DNA of 8,011 bases, taken from assembly GCA_027457205.1 (NCBI GenBank), contig DAIDTM010000198.1:1-8011 (forward strand), given 5' to 3'. Positions 5,086-8,011 of this stretch are shown piece after piece; position 1 is the stretch's first letter; each line of letters opens with the position of its first letter. The notes below the pieces were generated by a model. It worked only from the letters and a program-made list of their open reading frames with translations, was not told the origin of the DNA and ran no database searches. The stretch comes from Anaerolineae bacterium. Lineage in GTDB: Bacteria > Chloroflexota > Anaerolineae > UBA4142. The position numbers were made by a program, and so were the translations under genes.

Positions 5086-5613
5086 CCGGGCGGCAAGAAC
5101 GTCCGCAAACTGCAAGAAGAGTTCGGCGTCAAAGTGGACATTGAGGAAGACGGCACCGTGTTCATCGCCTCGGCAAGCCGCGAAGGAACGTTGATGGCGA
5201 TGGAGCGCATTCGCGGAATGACCGAGACGCCCAAAGTCGGCAACATCTACACCGGCAAAGTCGTCCGCGTCGAAGAGTTTGGCGCGTTCGTCGAACTCGC
5301 GCCGGGCGTGGACGGCATGGTGCACAAATCGCAACTCGCCGATTTTCCGGTGAACAACGTGCGCGACGTGGTCAAGCTGGGCGACGAAGTGATGGTGATG
5401 GTGACCGGCATCGACGACGCCGGCAAGATTCGCCTGTCGCGTCAAGCCGTGTTGGAAGGATGGACGGTCGAACAGGCACAAGAACTCGACCGCGGTCCGC
5501 GTTGCGGCGGTGATCGCGGCGGCTACCGGGGACCGCGGCGCAGCGGCGACCGCGACCGGCGTCCGCGCGACGATGATCGCGGCGGGCGCAGCAACTATCG
5601 CCCGCGACGATAA
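5086..5613 (+). pseudogene. pnp: C-terminal KH-S1 part of PNPase, separated by the TGA
   Basis: This is the rest of the same gene, in the same frame, giving 743 residues in total, the normal PNPase size. It contains the remainder of the KH domain (PGGKNVRKLQ onward, about 569-612 of the full protein), an S1 RNA-binding domain (about 619-689, with GKVVRVEEFGAFVEL and GMVHKSQL) and a 40-residue Arg/Gly/Asp-rich tail (about 704-743) likely to be disordered and RNA-binding. If expressed alone it would have to restart, for example at the GTG at 5134, but only a weak AGAAGAG precedes that codon, and the region 5086-5133 is clearly coding, so a deliberately separate gene is unlikely. It is labelled as the broken portion; if the TGA is a sequence error, it simply joins the upstream CDS as intact pnp. 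Confidence 0.85.
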
Positions 5614-5628
5614 GACATCTTGAGTAGG

Positions 5629-5712
5629 GGCGAAGCACCCTGGCATGGCTGTGGCGTGACTGTGGCGCAGTTCGCCACAGCCACGTTCCCGCCAGGGCAA
5701 GTGTGCTTCGCC
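5629..5712. repeat. 84-base foldback between pnp and the ATPase gene
   Basis: Three blocks pair from outside inward: GGCGAAGCAC (5629-5638) with GTGCTTCGCC (5703-5712), CCCTGGC (5638-5644) with GCCAGGG (5691-5697), and GGCTGTGGCG (5647-5656) with CGCCACAGCC (5673-5682). The two outer blocks share base 5638. CTGTGGCG is also repeated directly at 5660-5667, so the right inner arm has two possible partners. It starts 16 bases after the pnp stop. No T-tract follows, so it is not a textbook terminator; it may stabilise the 3' end of pnp mRNA, end transcription in another way, or be one copy of a dispersed palindromic repeat. It appears to lie outside any gene. Confidence 0.65.
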
Positions 5713-5732
5713 ACTATCTGTATTGACCAACG

Positions 5733-8011
<2,279 letters not shown>

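Noticed and set aside
5083..5130. TGA in pnp as a selenocysteine codon
   Set aside because: The position is a conserved glycine in an RNA-binding loop with no redox role, and no clear SECIS-like stem was seen just downstream.
5134..5613. A separate, intentionally split KH-S1 protein starting at GTG 5134
   Set aside because: The family sequence continues in frame through 5086-5133, upstream of that start, and the site has only a weak Shine-Dalgarno; a single base change in one pnp gene is simpler.
4690..5730. 346-codon minus-strand frame opposite pnp
   Set aside because: Its His/Asp/Arg-rich composition is typical of the antisense frame of a GC-rich gene; it shows no domain and opposes clear PNPase coding.
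5723..5732. TTGACC just before the ATPase start as a -35 box
   Set aside because: The matching -10 would fall inside the coding region, downstream of the start codon, and none is evident there.

Overview
The window is ordinary chromosomal DNA from a GC-rich bacterium. The housekeeping pair rpsO-pnp sits in the middle, surrounded by a lipoprotein peptidase, a tiny zinc-ribbon protein, a LysE-type exporter and a P-type ATPase. A Chloroflexota (Anaerolineae-like) origin is my best guess, from the DUF5679-type small protein and the tandem or inverted simple repeats between genes. That is inference from gene content and style; no marker tree could be made. TGA serves as the normal stop at the family-typical ends of two genes, so the standard bacterial code is assumed.

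Layout. The left part (37-2592) carries three minus-strand genes: a secreted M1-family metallopeptidase lipoprotein, a 61-residue DUF5679-like protein with its own promoter and terminator, and a LysE/RhtB-family exporter. A compact back-to-back promoter region (2642-2706) separates the exporter from the plus-strand genes. The right part carries rpsO (2750-3019), a 362-base gap full of inverted repeats, pnp (3382-5613, broken by one in-frame TGA), a long foldback (5629-5712), and a P2-type, probably calcium-transporting ATPase that runs off the right edge.

How the genes work together. Only rpsO and pnp form a recognised functional and positional pair: ribosomal protein S15 followed by polynucleotide phosphorylase, the arrangement known from E. 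coli and many other bacteria. In that classic case the intergenic RNA holds a terminator and an RNase III hairpin through which PNPase controls itself. Here the gap holds four successive foldbacks, two of them built from mirrored tandem arrays (period 7 and period 8). The other genes look independent.

Most notable points. (1) A TGA codon replaces the first glycine of the KH-domain GxxG loop in PNPase, with intact coding before and after it in the same frame. (2) Mirrored heptamer and octamer arrays lie just upstream of pnp, the octamer array ending exactly at its Shine-Dalgarno. (3) Three promoters share one architecture (TTGCCA or TTGGCG, 17-base spacer, TGC-extended -10). I see no CRISPR array, transposase, phage gene, tRNA or rRNA, and no clearly new multi-gene system.
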